Below are positions 62,992 through 64,000 of a stretch of 64,000 nt of DNA, piece by piece. The DNA lies in the NCBI RefSeq assembly GCF_963576675.1, contig NC_088917.1, positions 17,760,001-17,824,000 of the forward strand, read 5' to 3'. Under the pieces are notes generated by a model, which saw only the letters and a program-made list of their open reading frames with translations, searched no databases and had not been told where the DNA came from. A program made the translations under genes and the position numbers. The DNA comes from Euphorbia lathyris. Taxonomy: Eukaryota > Streptophyta > Magnoliopsida > Malpighiales > Euphorbiaceae. The stretch's first letter is position 1. Each line of letters opens with the position of its first letter.

Positions 62992-64000
62992 GTAAAATTG
63001 ATCCAGCGGAGCAATCCTGTATTCACGTGAATGTATTATTGCTATTGGAGTAATTTTCAATGCTTTGATGATTAGCAACTTGGATTCAACTAATCGTATG
63101 TCCTGAGATGCACAGATAAACTAAATTCCGTTAACCAATAAATTTTAAATAATAAGTAATTAAAATTAAGATAAGATAAATTTATAGTATAATAGTGATG
63201 AAAATAAATTATTATAAAATTAAATTTTAATTCCATACATTTTTCACTTCATACGGTTCATATTGAAAGATGAACAATTTAAAAAAATGACACCAAATGA
63301 AAATCAATATTATTGGTAGAATGAGAAAAACTTACTTCATCAACTTTCTCTTTTTCAGATGAATAATGTTATTAACTATTATTACCACAAATCTAATAAA
63401 TTATATACATACTGTATAAAAATAACTATAGCTTTAAGAAACACAATCTACAATATATCTAACTAATTGAACTACAAACCTATAGTACATCAATTTACTT
63501 AAATGTTAAAAAAAAATTAAGGCTACAATATATCACTACTCTTTTCATTTCATTTCATTTTATAAGCAAGTGATTCTTTTTTTTTTTAAAGAAAAAAAAA
63601 ACTAACCCGTTTCTAATAAATAATTGAAATTAATATATTAATGAAACTTGATCTTTTATCATCATAGTATATAACCGATTGTAATAATCACTGGCCACCA
63701 GCACAACTACACATATGAATTAGCTATAAAATCTGGTATTAATGTACAAAATAGTAATATATATCATTTCATTTGGCTAGCTCAAGATCATATATAGAAA
63801 GCCAAAATGGAGCAGGAAAACACTAAAGTAGAAAGTAAAGATACCGAGATGAGTTGCCAACCTCTTGGAAGGAAATATATTACTTAAGGTTTTTTTTTTT
63901 TCAAGAATTTGGAGTTTTAAAATAAAGAAGACACTGAAATGCAAGAGCCTAGATATAAGTATAATTAATATAAAACCTATTATTAGCCCAAACTATCAGC
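62992..64000. other. AT-rich sequence without a recognised gene
   Basis: No ORF, repeat pair or RNA gene could be supported. A 26-codon frame starting at ATG 63808 is too short to call. Confidence 0.5.

Noticed and set aside
63808..63888. Short frame starting ATG near the right edge, possible first exon
   Set aside because: Only 26 codons, with no supporting splice site or recognisable motif.

Overview
This window is plant nuclear DNA, almost certainly from a eudicot. It is AT-rich and gene-poor, with one recognisable host gene (an Agenet/ENT chromatin-reader-type protein, 52281-53921). Almost everything else is transposable elements: Ty3/gypsy Tat- and Athila-lineage LTR retrotransposons, Ty1/copia and chromovirus-type LTR remnants, LINE fragments, a Helitron end, and several MITE or foldback elements. 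No rRNA, tRNA or CRISPR feature was seen.

Layout. 1-2912: body and 3' end of a Helitron. 2996-5960: an old inverted-repeat element carrying a 5'-truncated LINE (minus strand), then a second decayed LINE (plus strand). 5978-8308: MITE-like, paired-hairpin and foldback repeats. 8463-16613: most of a Tat-lineage element (E1, minus strand). 16614-29795: most of an Athila-lineage element (E2, plus strand) with two paralogous extra ORFs after pol. 29796-38113: copia LTR piece, decayed Tat integrase, chromovirus-type solo LTR, decayed copia gag and two Mutator-like MITEs. 38119-39229: the missing 5' LTR and gag start of E1, in the opposite orientation. 39230-39658: the missing start of the E2 5' LTR, inverted. 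39664-40411: the rest of the copia LTR. 40412-50962: an old Tat-type element with antisense ORFs and a 326 bp 3' LTR, interrupted by a young non-autonomous Athila-like element (E3, 41554-47730, target duplication GTACA). 51930-54130: the host gene. 54772-55478: a MITE. 56393-62986: a 6.6 kb retrotransposon-derived unit (E4) whose two LTRs face each other in inverted orientation but which is flanked by one target-site duplication (GATGT). 62992-64000: AT-rich sequence without a recognised gene.

Two results stand out. First, E1 and E2 are each split, and their target duplications (CATTC and GGTAT) match only if 16614-39229 is flipped. That segment is therefore a 22.6 kb inversion with breakpoints in E1 gag and the E2 5' LTR, or an assembly inversion of the same extent. 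Second, E4 is a palindromic retroelement with 2.02 kb arms of LTR, primer site and a leader that appears to contain an F-box/LRR gene fragment, around a core of out-of-order Tat fragments. E2 also carries a repeated module of paired GC-rich hairpins, once before each extra ORF and once in its LTR.

The elements are not functional as read. E1 has four in-frame stops, two frameshifts and a changed reverse transcriptase catalytic box. E2 has one nonsense codon and two homopolymer frameshifts in pol, and a stop at codon 3 of its second extra ORF. Most substitutions fit C-to-T change at methylated cytosines. Family calls rest on motif reading by eye; no database search was run.
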